Positions 1 to 7,583 of a DNA stretch of 15,743 bases are shown one piece after another. The notes under the pieces are model-generated. The model did no database searches and was not told where the DNA came from. It was given only the letters and a program-made list of their open reading frames with translations. Position 1 is the first letter of the stretch. The number at the start of each line of letters is the position of its first letter. The position numbers and the translations under genes were made by a program. Source of the stretch: Anaerolineales bacterium (lineage in GTDB: Bacteria; Chloroflexota; Anaerolineae; Anaerolineales; E44-bin32); contig WVZH01000046.1 in assembly GCA_011772595.1 (NCBI GenBank), forward strand, positions 75,536 through 91,278, written 5' to 3'.

Positions 1-344
1 AATGAGGGCTTACGTCTAACCAATCGCTTTTCGGCGTTGACCGTAATCATCGACTTATATAGGTTTTCCGGGATTCGATTTCTAAGCTCCTTGACCGTGT
101 CTACACCAGCTTCCTCCAGGAGGTCGCTGTATTCCTCCCCGATCCCCTTGATTCTCATTAGATCTGCCAGATTCACCCATTCGAGTAAAAGTTTCTCAGA
201 GATACCCGTCTGTTCTGCCAAATCCACTCGACCTTGTTTATGTGCGGCGACCATGAGCAAACTGCGAGTAGTTCTGATGCCTATCGATATGAGCTTTTGA
301 GCATACACCGAGCCGATCCCCTCGATGTCGATAATACGTGCCAT
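1..344 (-). CDS. DUF4332 helix-hairpin-helix protein (partial, 3' end outside window)
   Basis: The reverse strand reads open from an ATG at 344 to the left edge, giving 114 residues and no stop. The start is supported by an AGGAGG site at 353-358, 8 nt upstream. The protein begins MARIIDIEGIGSVYAQKL and later has RIKGIGEEYSDLLEEAGV at about residues 64-81. These are two helix-hairpin-helix modules with GIG turns, near residues 9-11 and 67-69. The stretch from GISEKLLLEWVNLADLMRIKGIG onward matches my memory of the DUF4332 family very well; full-length members are about 130 residues, so only a short C-terminus is missing. Helix-hairpin-helix folds usually bind DNA or RNA non-specifically, but the role of DUF4332 proteins is not established. 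No signal peptide or membrane segment is visible. A well-formed promoter lies just upstream. The family call is confident; the function is unknown. Confidence 0.85.
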   Translation of the reverse strand, partial: MARIIDIEGIGSVYAQKLISIGIRTTRSLLMVAAHKQGRVDLAEQTGISEKLLLEWVNLADLMRIKGIGEEYSDLLEEAGVDTVKELRNRIPENLYKSMITVNAEKRLVRRKPS

Positions 345-378
345 AATCTCATCCTCCTCGGGTCTTTTTTCCTGTCAA

Positions 379-407
379 ATTCTAAAGGCATCCGGTATAG
401 GCGTCAA
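379..407 (-). promoter_or_regulatory. Promoter for the DUF4332 gene
   Basis: On the reverse strand TTGACG (407-402) and TAGAAT (384-379) are separated by 17 nt. Each hexamer is one base off the housekeeping sigma consensus. Transcription would start near 372, giving a leader of about 28 nt that contains the AGGAGG site. Confidence 0.7.
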
Positions 408-507
408 TTGCTCCTGTTGAAGGCGTCTGATTTTCGAGCACGAAAGATCCTGATGATCTGGTGAGTCACATTCTCTTTAAGCGGGGGGTTATGAGATTTT
501 TCGACGA

Positions 508-536
508 TTGACGATAATCCCATCCTTCACTATACT
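508..536 (+). promoter_or_regulatory. Promoter upstream of the coiled-coil/HEAT-like gene
   Basis: TTGACG (508-513) and TATACT (531-536) are separated by 17 nt, each one base off consensus. The predicted start near 543 leaves about 160 nt before the GTG at 705. It faces away from the DUF4332 promoter, so 345-507 is a divergent control region. Confidence 0.65.
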
Positions 537-704
537 GAACCATAAGCTAGAAGGGTATCGTCCGAAGTTGCTTAGACTCTGTAACTGTTGATGTCTGGCC
601 AATAGAGATGCGTTCGGGAGTTGCAATCTCTTGAGTTCATCCATAACATAAGGCCGCCTCATTGATCTTTGGGCAGACATCAGGTAGCAGGGAGGACGTC
701 AGTC
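537..704 (+). other. Untranslated leader with a small hairpin
   Basis: No convincing gene lies here. One stem can form at 604-631: AGAGAT pairs with ATCTCT, extended by GC/GC with one bulged A around an 11-nt loop. No T-run follows, so it is not a standard terminator. A GGAGG at 691-695 lies 9 nt before the GTG chosen as the next gene's start. A small RNA driven by the promoter at 508-536 is possible, but nothing in the sequence demonstrates one. Confidence 0.35.
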
Positions 705-1643
705 GTGTTTGGCCTTGGGCTTCGCCCGTTGCAAGAGGCGCTTGATCGTAAGGCAGATCAAGTACAGCGGGAGTTCATTGAGATTGGGGATCGCATTGAG
801 GATCTCGGAAAGAAGCTGCTCGAAGCTGAGGGCGAAGAGCGGAAGCAGATACGTGAGCAACAACAGGCACTGCGAGAAAACCAACAAGATATTGCACAGC
901 AGGTGAATCTTTGGCGTGAACGAGCCCGCGCTGTGACACAACAACCAGGTCAGGAAAGTTTGAGAGCGTATCTGAATGAGTTGTTGGCCCTCGAGGATAA
1001 AACGATCCAACCTGCTGTCGAACAAGCATTGCGTGTCCTCGACCTGCCGCCTGAGGAATTAGCTCAATTCGAGGAAAAGCCCCGTCCGGACCAGCAGACA
1101 CCAGCAGCTCGCCTAATCCAACGTGCACGCAGTGAGTACGATCTGCGTGGCAGTGACAGGGCGGTGCGACAGAGAGAAGCCGTTGACTTTGCGAATCGTC
1201 CCGGCATGTGGCAAGATGATGCCGCCATGGAGGAGATTGCCTCCGCGATGGAGGACTCGGACCCCATCGTACAGGAACTTGCGATCCTTACCACGATCCA
1301 ACTTCATCGCTTCCGTGCGCTAAGGATTGCCGATCTCGATGTGGCACATAATTCCGTTCAGTACTTGGCGCGTCTCAACCATATGGCGGTCGTCCCAACA
1401 CTCATTGAGGTGTTGGAGAACCCTCGCTCGGGGTTCTTACAGCGAGACATGGAATCGGAAGAGAGCGACAACAGTCGCTCGAGAATGGTGGCCCTGCTGA
1501 GATTGGTGGAATGGCACACCGCCGAGGCACAAGCAGCGATTCAGACCAGACGGTTTGATCGAGACGAAGCCATCGTAAAAGCTGCCGAGAGAGCCCTACA
1601 GCTATTCCCGGACCCTTGGACCGGCCCCTTGAAGGGCGAATGA
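705..1643 (+). CDS. Coiled-coil and HEAT-like repeat protein of unknown function
   Basis: I do not recognise a named family. I chose the GTG at 705 (312 residues) because GGAGG at 691-695 lies 9 nt upstream; an in-frame TTG at 669 would add 12 residues but has no ribosome-binding site. Residues about 8-78 are highly charged and rich in Glu, Lys, Arg and Gln, as in a long coiled coil. Residues about 120-155 are a Pro/Gln-rich linker. Residues about 156-305 are paired amphipathic helices such as AMEEIASAMEDSDPIVQELA and HMAVVPTLIEVLENP, resembling HEAT or Armadillo-type scaffolds. There is no signal peptide, membrane segment or catalytic motif. The build suggests a cytoplasmic protein-protein scaffold. 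It has its own promoter, and rpoC downstream also has one, so the two need not be co-expressed. Confidence 0.7.
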   Translation: MFGLGLRPLQEALDRKADQVQREFIEIGDRIEDLGKKLLEAEGEERKQIREQQQALRENQQDIAQQVNLWRERARAVTQQPGQESLRAYLNELLALEDKTIQPAVEQALRVLDLPPEELAQFEEKPRPDQQTPAARLIQRARSEYDLRGSDRAVRQREAVDFANRPGMWQDDAAMEEIASAMEDSDPIVQELAILTTIQLHRFRALRIADLDVAHNSVQYLARLNHMAVVPTLIEVLENPRSGFLQRDMESEESDNSRSRMVALLRLVEWHTAEAQAAIQTRRFDRDEAIVKAAERALQLFPDPWTGPLKGE

Positions 1644-1789
1644 TGAGGGCTCTAAACCTTTGGTGAAAGTTTCGGTTCTTAGGCTTCCGGTGTTTGACTT
1701 TCAATAGCCGCTCCTGCTCCAGGAGGTGCTTGTACCGGGGTATTTACCCACGATGCGCTCCCAAACTCACGTACTTAACCTAAGTCCCC
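1644..1789. other. Intergenic region with short inverted repeats
   Basis: No gene is supported here. CTCCTG-CTC-CAGGAG at 1711-1725 can form a 6-bp stem, and GGGT-ATTT-ACCC at 1738-1749 a 4-bp stem. Neither is followed by a T-run, so a terminator for the upstream gene is not evident. Confidence 0.3.
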
Positions 1790-1817
1790 TTGACAGAATC
1801 AATTTCTTTTGTATAAT
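1790..1817 (+). promoter_or_regulatory. Near-consensus promoter for rpoC
   Basis: A perfect TTGACA (1790-1795) and a perfect TATAAT (1812-1817) are separated by 16 nt. Transcription would start near 1824, giving a leader of about 170 nt before the rpoC GTG at 1996. The match is strong enough to conclude that rpoC has its own promoter rather than relying on an upstream rpoB operon. Confidence 0.85.
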
Positions 1818-1855
1818 GGAGAGTCGTCAAAATCAGGCGGGAGGTCGGCGCCAAT

Positions 1856-1893
1856 AAGCGCTTGAGGAAAGACACGCCTCACGCGCTTGTTTT
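1856..1893 (+). promoter_or_regulatory. Terminator-like hairpin in the rpoC leader
   Basis: AAGCGC (1856-1861) pairs with GCGCTT (1883-1888), and inside it GAGG (1864-1867) pairs with CCTC (1877-1880) across a 2x2 internal loop. That makes 10 bp around a 9-nt loop. The stem is followed by G and four Ts (1890-1893). It sits inside the transcribed leader, so it could act as an attenuator or only as a structural element. The T-run is short, so full termination is doubtful. Confidence 0.45.
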
Positions 1894-1934
1894 CGTATGC
1901 CCACCCATTAGCACGTTTGTTCCAATAACGAGTT

Positions 1935-1953
1935 GCAGAGAGATAGCAGCGAG
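1935..1953 (+). repeat. Short repeat, copy 1 (rpoC leader)
   Basis: GCAGAGAGATAGCAGCGAG at 1935-1953 recurs at 6341-6360 with one extra T after GAGAGAT. This copy lies 43 nt before the rpoC start codon. Function unknown. Confidence 0.5.
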
Positions 1954-1983
1954 ATATTTTCAGCGAAGTCCGTGTTACGCAAC

Positions 1984-1988
1984 GGAGG
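1984..1988 (+). promoter_or_regulatory. Ribosome-binding site that fixes the rpoC start
   Basis: GGAGG at 1984-1988 lies 7 nt upstream of the GTG at 1996. The frame stays open back to a TTG at 1933, but that start has no such site and would add 21 residues unlike any RpoC N-terminus. Confidence 0.8.
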
Positions 1989-1995
1989 GATTTTA

Positions 1996-4900
1996 GTGGA
2001 AGCGAAAGGTTTTCGAGCGTTACGGATCAGTTTGGCATCACCAGAAACGATCTCAAGTTGGTCCTATGGTGAAGTTTTGAAGCCGGAGACAATTAATTAT
2101 CGTAGGTTAAGACCGGAGAAGGATGGTTTGTTCTGCGAAGCCATCTTCGGACCGACAAAGGATTGGCAGTGCTATTGCGGTAAGTATAAGAATATTCGTT
2201 TCAAAGGTATTACCTGCGAGAAGTGTGGTGTGGAAGTCACACGCTCCTCGGTGCGGCGTGAACGAATGGGGCATATTACGCTAGCAGCGCCAGTCGCCCA
2301 TGTTTGGTACACACGTCGTGTTCCCTCCTATCTTGGTTTGTTGCTAGACGTATCCCGGCGAAACCTGGACCGGGTGCTTTACTTCGCCCAGTATGTGGTT
2401 ACGCATGTCGATGAGGAAGCGAAGCGCAGGGCACTAAAGCGCATTGAAGATGAGATCGCACAGTTGGAGAAGGGACAGGCGGAGGCCTATAAACAACGAG
2501 TGGCAGACGTCAAGGCTGATCGTAAGGCTCAACTCGAGGAGCTGGATCAGCGGAAACGCGAGCTGCAGGAGGCGTACGAGGAAGAGGTCGCGAAGCAGAT
2601 TGATCCGGTAATTCGGGAGGGTCAGCGCCTTGAGAAGAACTTGAGTGGAAGACTGGGCAAGACGATCCGTGCACCCATTCGTTTCGAGGCCTTTGATACG
2701 CTCATTGCTGACAAGGGTGCGACAATCTCAAAGGATCATATCAAACTCGTCCAAGAAGCTGTGAAGGAGAAACTGAACAGTGTAGAAGCTGCGCTCCAAG
2801 AGAAACGCGATTCCGAGATTGAGCAGATCAAATTGCAGATCGAGGAGACTAAAGCCGAATCGGATTTGGCGCTGGCGGCATTGAGTGACACCCCCGATGA
2901 TGAGGCGGCCGAGGCGCGTGAACAGTTGAAAAGTGATCAGGAGGAGTTGCTCAGTATCCATCCTATGATCTTTTTAGGGGAGAGTCGTTATAGAGAGTTG
3001 AAGACCAAATGGGGACAGGTATTCCGCGCAGACATGGGCGCTGAGGCTTTTTACGATATTCTGCAACGAATGGATTTAGAAAAGCTAGCGCAAGATCTCT
3101 GGAATGAGGTACGCACCACCCGCAGCAAGCAACGTCGCAAGAAGGCTACCAAACGTCTGAAGGTCGTCGAGGCTTTCCGTCGGTCGGAGAACTTACCAGA
3201 ATGGATGGTGCTCACGATACTCCCAGTGATTCCGCCCGACCTGCGACCGATGGTTCAATTGGATGGAGGTCGCTTTGCGACATCCGACTTGAACGATTTG
3301 TATCGTCGCGTAATCAATCGCAACAACCGCTTGAAGCGCCTCGTTGAGCTCGGTGCCCCCGACGTGATCGTGCGTAATGAGAAGCGAATGCTGCAAGAAG
3401 CAGTCGATTCCCTGATCGACAATGCACAGCGAGGCAAGGCGCTTTCTCGTCGAGGCCGTCGTGAGCTCAAATCTCTCAGCGACATGTTGAAGGGGAAGAA
3501 GGGACGCTTCCGACGAAATCTACTTGGCAAGCGCGTGGACTATTCGGGGCGTTCGGTCATTGTGATCGGTCCCCATCTGAAGCTTTACCAGTGTGGATTG
3601 CCCAAGACCATGGCGCTCGAGCTCTACCGACCTTTTGTGATCTCAAAATTAGTAGCTTACAACTTTGCAGCCAACGTCAAAGGTGCCAAACGTATAATCG
3701 AACGTGAGCGTCCTGAGGTTTGGGAAGTGCTCGAAGAGGTGATTAAAGATCGCCCAGTTCTACTCAATCGTGCACCCACCTTGCATCGTCTCGGTATCCA
3801 AGCCTTTGAGCCGGTCTTGGTGGAGGGCAAGGCCATCCAACTTCACCCTCTGGTATGTGCAGCCTTCAATGCCGACTTCGATGGCGACCAAATGTCCGTT
3901 CACTTACCTCTCTCACAAGAGGCCGTGCGAGAGGCGCGCGAACTTATGCTCTCCAGTCGAAACTTGTTAAAACCTGCCGATGGAGAACCCATCGTCGGAC
4001 CCACTAAAGACATGGTATTGGGTGTGTATTATCTGACCATGACCGATGAAGGTAAGGAGCATCGCGGCCAGGGCAAGGCGTTTGGTGATATGGACGAGGT
4101 CGAGATGGGGTATTCACTCGGCCAGGTCGATATTCATGCTCCAATCAAGCTGTTAACTTTAACCTGGTATGACGATGACGGCGTGCGCCTTGCAGAACCG
4201 GAGACGCGTTTGCTTGAGACAACCGTCGGGCGGGTGATCTTCAACATGGTGTTGCCCGATGAGCTGCGTTTTGTCAATCAGGTGCTCGATAAGGGCTCGA
4301 TCCAGGATCTGATCAGCGACATATATCATCTTCTGCGCGAAGAGGGGACGCCGGCAGTTGTCGACGCGATCAAAGACATCGGCTTCAAGTACGCCACCCG
4401 CTCGGGTACGACGATCGCCGTGTCGGACATCACGGTTCCCGAGCAGAGAGATGATATCATCACCCGCACTTTGGATGAAACCGAAGCTGTGCGATTCGAT
4501 TATCAGCGTGGCCTGCTGACCGAACAGGAACAAAACGAACGCATCATTGAGCTTTGGCAAGAAACCACCAATGAGGTAGCAGACGCAGTACGTGAAACGA
4601 TGGACCCAACCGGCAACTTGACGACCATGGCACTCTCAGGCGCCACGAAGGGTGGCTTTGGTCCAATCTCCCAGCTTGCCGGAATGCGCGGTTTGATGGC
4701 CGACCCGGCTGGTCGGATTATCCCGCTGCCAATTCGGTCCAACTTCCGTGATGGCTTGACGACCCTCGAATACTTCATCTCCACACACGGTGCCCGCAAG
4801 GGGCTCACCGACACCGCCCTGCGAACTGCGGACGCCGGATACCTAACACGACGCTTGGTTGACGTTGCACAGGATGTGATCATCAATGATGAAGATTGCG

Positions 4901-6273
4901 AAACCGAGTATGGTATCTGGATACGTAGAAGTGATGATGTCGCTGGCCAGGATTTCAGCGCGCGTCTTATGGGACGAGTGACAGCGCGGCGGGTGGCCGA
5001 TCCGGAGAGCGGGGAAGTCTTGCTGAAGCGTGGGAGCATCATTACGCTCGAGAAGGCACGTAGAATTGGCGAATCCGGTGTCGAAGAGATTTTCGTTCGC
5101 TCTCCCCTGACCTGTGAGCTGCAATTCGGTTTATGTCGAACATGTTACGGGATGGACCTCGGACGGGGCAACATGGTTTCACATGGGGCGGCCGTTGGGA
5201 TTGTGGCGGCACAATCCATTGGCGAACCTGGCACGCAGCTAACCCTGCGTACTTTCCATACAGGTGGGGTGGCTGCCGGCGGCGACATCACGACGGGTTT
5301 ACCAAGAGTTGAGGAGCTTTTCGAGGCGCGCAAGAAACCGAAGGGCGAGGCAGTAATCTCCGAGATCTCCGGGACCGTGCAGATCATCGAACCGGAGATA
5401 CCCGATGGACCTCGCAAGGTTCAGGTCAAGCTCAGCGAACTGCTGCACGATGAGTACTCTGTGCCAGGGAATTGGTCGTTGCGTGTAGAAGATGGGACCG
5501 ATATCACAGCCGGAGATCTCATCGCCAAACGTGGGGAGTCAACCATCGTCGCCAGCCATGACGGTCGTGTACGTGTGGAAGACGGCAAGGTTGTAGTCTC
5601 ATACGACCGGATCGACGAGGTCGAGTATGAGATCCCGGCCAGCGCCAGACTGCTGGTGAAGAATGGGAGTAAAATTGAAGCCGGTTATCAGATTACCGAG
5701 GGTTCCTTGAATCCGCATCGCATTCTCCGCATCCTGGGTCGCGAGGCTTGCGAGATATACTTGCTGACGGAAGTTCAGAAGGTCTATCGCTCCCAAGGTC
5801 AGAATATCAACGACAAGCATTTTGAGGTCATCATCCGCAAGATGCTCTCGAAGGTCCAGGTGACGCAACCCGGTGATACCGACTTACTTCCAGGTGATTT
5901 GATCGACCGTCGCTTCTTGAAGCGTCTTAATGAGACGGTGCTTGAGGAAAACAAGCAACCGGCACGCGCCATGCAGGTTTTGCTTGGTGTGACCAAGGCT
6001 TCGCTCAGCACTGAATCCTTCCTCTCGGCATCATCGTTCCAGCACACCATCAAGGTGCTTGCTGGTGCGGCGATTGAAGGGAAGGTGGACTATCTGCGCG
6101 GTCTTAAAGAGAACGTCATTATCGGCAAATTGATTCCTGCAGGCACGGGTTTCCCAGGTGCCGAGGTGGCTTTACATGACGAGCGCCTCGATGGCGAACT
6201 CGAACTTCCGGAAGAAGTTGAGCCTGAACCGGAGATGGCAGTAAAGGAAGCGGAATCCGTAGCTGCTGATTAA
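1996..6273 (+). CDS. rpoC: DNA-directed RNA polymerase subunit beta-prime
   Basis: This is the largest catalytic subunit of RNA polymerase, 1425 residues from a GTG with a strong ribosome-binding site. The opening [20 protein letters not shown] is the standard RpoC N-terminus. Zinc site 1 is C59, C61, C74 and C77 (CYC...CEKC). The metal-binding catalytic motif NADFDGD is at residues 625-631. Zinc site 2 is C968, C1040, C1047 and C1050 ([11 protein letters not shown]). The trigger-loop region and the C-terminal [13 protein letters not shown] block are intact. Residues about 138-330 are a Glu/Lys/Gln-rich coiled coil where Escherichia coli has only a short linker; I associate such an insertion with Chloroflexota. 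The last 25 or so residues are an acidic tail. rpoB is not directly upstream: the previous gene is the HEAT-like protein and a consensus promoter intervenes. Identification is essentially certain. Confidence 0.99.
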   Translation: MEAKGFRALRISLASPETISSWSYGEVLKPETINYRRLRPEKDGLFCEAIFGPTKDWQCYCGKYKNIRFKGITCEKCGVEVTRSSVRRERMGHITLAAPVAHVWYTRRVPSYLGLLLDVSRRNLDRVLYFAQYVVTHVDEEAKRRALKRIEDEIAQLEKGQAEAYKQRVADVKADRKAQLEELDQRKRELQEAYEEEVAKQIDPVIREGQRLEKNLSGRLGKTIRAPIRFEAFDTLIADKGATISKDHIKLVQEAVKEKLNSVEAALQEKRDSEIEQIKLQIEETKAESDLALAALSDTPDDEAAEAREQLKSDQEELLSIHPMIFLGESRYRELKTKWGQVFRADMGAEAFYDILQRMDLEKLAQDLWNEVRTTRSKQRRKKATKRLKVVEAFRRSENLPEWMVLTILPVIPPDLRPMVQLDGGRFATSDLNDLYRRVINRNNRLKRLVELGAPDVIVRNEKRMLQEAVDSLIDNAQRGKALSRRGRRELKSLSDMLKGKKGRFRRNLLGKRVDYSGRSVIVIGPHLKLYQCGLPKTMALELYRPFVISKLVAYNFAANVKGAKRIIERERPEVWEVLEEVIKDRPVLLNRAPTLHRLGIQAFEPVLVEGKAIQLHPLVCAAFNADFDGDQMSVHLPLSQEAVREARELMLSSRNLLKPADGEPIVGPTKDMVLGVYYLTMTDEGKEHRGQGKAFGDMDEVEMGYSLGQVDIHAPIKLLTLTWYDDDGVRLAEPETRLLETTVGRVIFNMVLPDELRFVNQVLDKGSIQDLISDIYHLLREEGTPAVVDAIKDIGFKYATRSGTTIAVSDITVPEQRDDIITRTLDETEAVRFDYQRGLLTEQEQNERIIELWQETTNEVADAVRETMDPTGNLTTMALSGATKGGFGPISQLAGMRGLMADPAGRIIPLPIRSNFRDGLTTLEYFISTHGARKGLTDTALRTADAGYLTRRLVDVAQDVIINDEDCETEYGIWIRRSDDVAGQDFSARLMGRVTARRVADPESGEVLLKRGSIITLEKARRIGESGVEEIFVRSPLTCELQFGLCRTCYGMDLGRGNMVSHGAAVGIVAAQSIGEPGTQLTLRTFHTGGVAAGGDITTGLPRVEELFEARKKPKGEAVISEISGTVQIIEPEIPDGPRKVQVKLSELLHDEYSVPGNWSLRVEDGTDITAGDLIAKRGESTIVASHDGRVRVEDGKVVVSYDRIDEVEYEIPASARLLVKNGSKIEAGYQITEGSLNPHRILRILGREACEIYLLTEVQKVYRSQGQNINDKHFEVIIRKMLSKVQVTQPGDTDLLPGDLIDRRFLKRLNETVLEENKQPARAMQVLLGVTKASLSTESFLSASSFQHTIKVLAGAAIEGKVDYLRGLKENVIIGKLIPAGTGFPGAEVALHDERLDGELELPEEVEPEPEMAVKEAESVAAD

Positions 6274-6340
6274 CCTGCGGATCATTTAGAGTGGAATCCG
6301 TGTTCGCGGTTCGATTGCTGGATCTCAAGAAACGTGGAGA

Positions 6341-6360
6341 GCAGAGAGATTAGCAGCGAG
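6341..6360 (+). repeat. Short repeat, copy 2 (between rpoC and rplU)
   Basis: GCAGAGAGATTAGCAGCGAG is the second copy of the motif at 1935-1953, with a single inserted T. It lies 68 nt past the rpoC stop and upstream of the rplU promoter, so it would be in the rpoC 3' untranslated region. Confidence 0.5.
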
Positions 6361-6423
6361 TTGTGATGGCTGGTTTGGTAGAATAAATTGGTAGGCACCT
6401 TAGAAGCCAGTCGGTCGTAATTA

Positions 6424-6452
6424 TTGACAGGCTCGTGGCGGCTGATTATAAT
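6424..6452 (+). promoter_or_regulatory. Perfect-consensus promoter for rplU-rpmA-rpmE
   Basis: TTGACA (6424-6429) and TATAAT (6447-6452) are both perfect and separated by the ideal 17 nt. Transcription would start near 6459, leaving a leader of about 118 nt before the rplU ATG. A promoter of this strength fits a ribosomal protein operon. The rest of 6274-6423 holds only the repeat copy and no gene. Confidence 0.9.
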
Positions 6453-6462
6453 CCCGCCGCCT

Positions 6463-6484
6463 GCCCCGCCGGTTTGGCTGGGGC
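6463..6484 (+). promoter_or_regulatory. GC-rich hairpin at the start of the rplU leader
   Basis: GCCCCGCC (6463-6470) pairs with GGC (6476-6478) and GGGGC (6480-6484) around a 5-nt loop, with one bulged T at 6479. The 8-bp stem begins within a few bases of the predicted transcript start. No T-run follows, so it is not a terminator. It may protect the 5' end or form part of a regulatory fold. Confidence 0.55.
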
Positions 6485-6507
6485 GATTGTATGAATCCCC
6501 AACTTCC

Positions 6508-6550
6508 CCGTCGCTCTGCATATCTCTGTTACTTATTGCAGAGGCGATGG
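6508..6550 (+). promoter_or_regulatory. Long stem-loop in the rplU leader, possible L21 autoregulatory element
   Basis: Bases 6508-6520 pair with 6537-6550: 13 bp with one G-U pair and a single bulged G at 6544, closing a 16-nt loop. The stem ends 12 nt before the GGAGG ribosome-binding site (6563-6567). L21 leaders are a known class of ribosomal protein leader in Firmicutes, so a feedback role is plausible, but I see no sequence match to that class. Confidence 0.5.
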
Positions 6551-6576
6551 CGAAGCGAAGCTGGAGGACATGAAAG

Positions 6577-7209
6577 ATGAAGTACGCTGTACTAGAGACG
6601 GGCGGGAAGCAGTATATTGCCCGTGAAGGCGAGACGATTGAGATCGATCGACTTCCGACGGAGGTCGGTAAACCTGTCGCATTCAAGGAAGTCTTACTTG
6701 TCGTCGATGACGGTGAAGTGAAGGTGGGGGCACCTTACGTCAAAGGAGCCCAGATCAAGGGAACTGTTGTTGCAGAAGTCAAAGCGCCTAAAGTCATCGT
6801 TTTCAAGTTCATCCCTAAGGAACGCTATCGGCGAAAGCAGGGTCATCGACAACGCTACACGCGCATCGCGATAAATTCGATTTCGGTCAGGGCGCCGCGC
6901 GCGAAGGCTAAAGCCGTTGAAGCGGAAAAGGAACCCAAGAAGGCAAAGCCTCCAACCAAGGCGAAACCCAAGAAAACCACGACACCGAAATCAAAGACGA
7001 CGACTGCAAAACCTAAAACGACGACGACGAAACCTAAAACGACGACAGCAAAGCCAAAAACAACAACGACGAAATCTAAGACCACGACAAAGACATCGAG
7101 GACTACGAAGTCTTCTCCGTCTAGAACGTCAAAAACATCGACATCAAAAAGAAAGTCTAGCAGCAGCGGGTCGGGCAAAGGATCGCGCTCGAAAAAGAGT
7201 GAAGAGTAA
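6577..7209 (+). CDS. rplU: Ribosomal protein bL21 with a long basic C-terminal tail
   Basis: L21 is a large-subunit protein that binds 23S rRNA. Residues 1-104 are a complete L21 domain: it starts MKYAVLETGGKQYIAREGE and contains VKGAQIKGTVVAEVKAPKVI and the basic RYRRKQGHRQRYTRI segment. The usual family length is about 103 residues; here the protein is 210. Residues 105-210 are a low-complexity tail of Lys, Thr, Pro, Ala and Ser, including five heptads of the pattern (A/T/P)K(P/S)KTTT at 137-171, then an Arg/Ser/Lys-rich end. It resembles a histone H1-like tail and is probably disordered. The start is supported by GGAGG at 6563-6567, 9 nt upstream. It leads the rplU-rpmA-rpmE operon, 17 nt before rpmA. 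Confidence 0.97.
   Translation: MKYAVLETGGKQYIAREGETIEIDRLPTEVGKPVAFKEVLLVVDDGEVKVGAPYVKGAQIKGTVVAEVKAPKVIVFKFIPKERYRRKQGHRQRYTRIAINSISVRAPRAKAKAVEAEKEPKKAKPPTKAKPKKTTTPKSKTTTAKPKTTTTKPKTTTAKPKTTTTKSKTTTKTSRTTKSSPSRTSKTSTSKRKSSSSGSGKGSRSKKSEE
6985..7089 (+). repeat. Five 21-bp tandem units encoding the L21 tail heptads
   Basis: Five in-frame 21-bp units encode PKSKTTT, AKPKTTT, TKPKTTT, AKPKTTT and TKSKTTT. The units have diverged at synonymous positions (for example ACG versus ACA for Thr and CCT versus CCA for Pro) while the protein pattern holds. That suggests an old expansion kept at the protein level. Confidence 0.75.
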
Positions 7210-7226
7210 GGTACTGAGAGGACAAA

Positions 7227-7481
7227 ATGGCTCATAAGAAAGGCGGCGGCTCAAGCCGCAACGGTCGTGATAGTCACTCGAAGCGCCTAGGTGTTAAAAA
7301 GTTCGGTGGTGAGTATGTTCGCTGTGGTAACATTCTCGTCCGTCAGCGAGGAACGAAGATACACCCAGGGCTAAACGTGAAGCGTGGTGGTGATGATACA
7401 CTTTTCGCGATCACCGACGGTGTGGTTTATTTCGACTACCTGCGTAAGGGACGCAAACGTATTAACGTCGTTCCCAAGTGA
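7227..7481 (+). CDS. rpmA: Ribosomal protein bL27
   Basis: L27 is a large-subunit protein whose N-terminus reaches toward the peptidyl transferase centre. The 84-residue length is normal. The opening [22 protein letters not shown] and the following [15 protein letters not shown] are family signatures. There is no Firmicutes-type cleavable N-terminal extension, since MAHKKGGG begins directly at the start codon. GAGAGG at 7216-7221 lies 5 nt before the ATG. It is 17 nt after rplU, the usual L21-L27 pairing. Confidence 0.98.
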   Translation: MAHKKGGGSSRNGRDSHSKRLGVKKFGGEYVRCGNILVRQRGTKIHPGLNVKRGGDDTLFAITDGVVYFDYLRKGRKRINVVPK

Positions 7482-7522
7482 TTCCATATTCTACGTGTGG
7501 CTGTTGCCCAGTATGCTGAGTC

Positions 7523-7572
7523 CTTCCCCGGGGATCAGCTTTTCAGGGACAGCCGACGTTCGGCCGGGGAGG
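7523..7572 (+). promoter_or_regulatory. Hairpin that can sequester the rpmE ribosome-binding site
   Basis: CTTCCCCGG (7523-7531) pairs with CCGGGGAGG (7564-7572): 9 bp with one G-U. The right arm contains the GGGGAGG Shine-Dalgarno of rpmE, whose ATG is at 7584. Inside the 32-nt loop, CCGA-CGT-TCGG (7553-7563) can form a small stem. An alternative pairing of 7515-7524 with 7546-7553 would cross the loop as a pseudoknot. Folding would hide the ribosome-binding site, a layout suited to translational feedback. Confidence 0.6.
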
Positions 7573-7583
7573 TCAGAAAGATT

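Noticed and set aside
489..680. 63-codon reverse-strand frame in the divergent intergenic region
   Set aside because: It has no ribosome-binding site, no family resemblance, and overlaps the forward promoter and leader.
1933..1995. N-terminal extension of rpoC from a TTG at 1933
   Set aside because: The 21 extra residues do not resemble any RpoC N-terminus, the TTG has no ribosome-binding site, and GGAGG at 1984-1988 sits at ideal distance from the GTG at 1996.
1824..1995. T-box or other tRNA-sensing leader before rpoC, suggested by the GCAGAGAGA motif
   Set aside because: There is no T-box antiterminator sequence and no specifier arrangement, and rpoC is not a typical target.
4503..5042. 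179-codon reverse-strand frame inside rpoC
   Set aside because: Its composition (Ser/Arg/Pro-rich) is typical of antisense to a conserved gene, and rpoC coding here is unquestionable.
6300..6320. GGTTCGATTG resembling a tRNA T-loop
   Set aside because: The flanking bases do not form a 5-bp T-stem and no acceptor, D or anticodon arm can be placed around it.
6282..6686. 134-codon reverse-strand frame across the rplU promoter
   Set aside because: It overlaps the consensus promoter, the leader stems and the start of rplU, and its translation resembles no protein.
6855..7235. Long reverse-strand frame rich in Val, Phe and Asp opposite the L21 tail
   Set aside because: It is the antisense reading of the Lys/Thr repeat, with no ribosome-binding site or recognisable domain.
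7497..7583. N-terminal extension of L31 from a GTG at 7497
   Set aside because: The L31 signature starts at the ATG at 7584, and the extension covers the hairpin and the ribosome-binding site, so it is leader.
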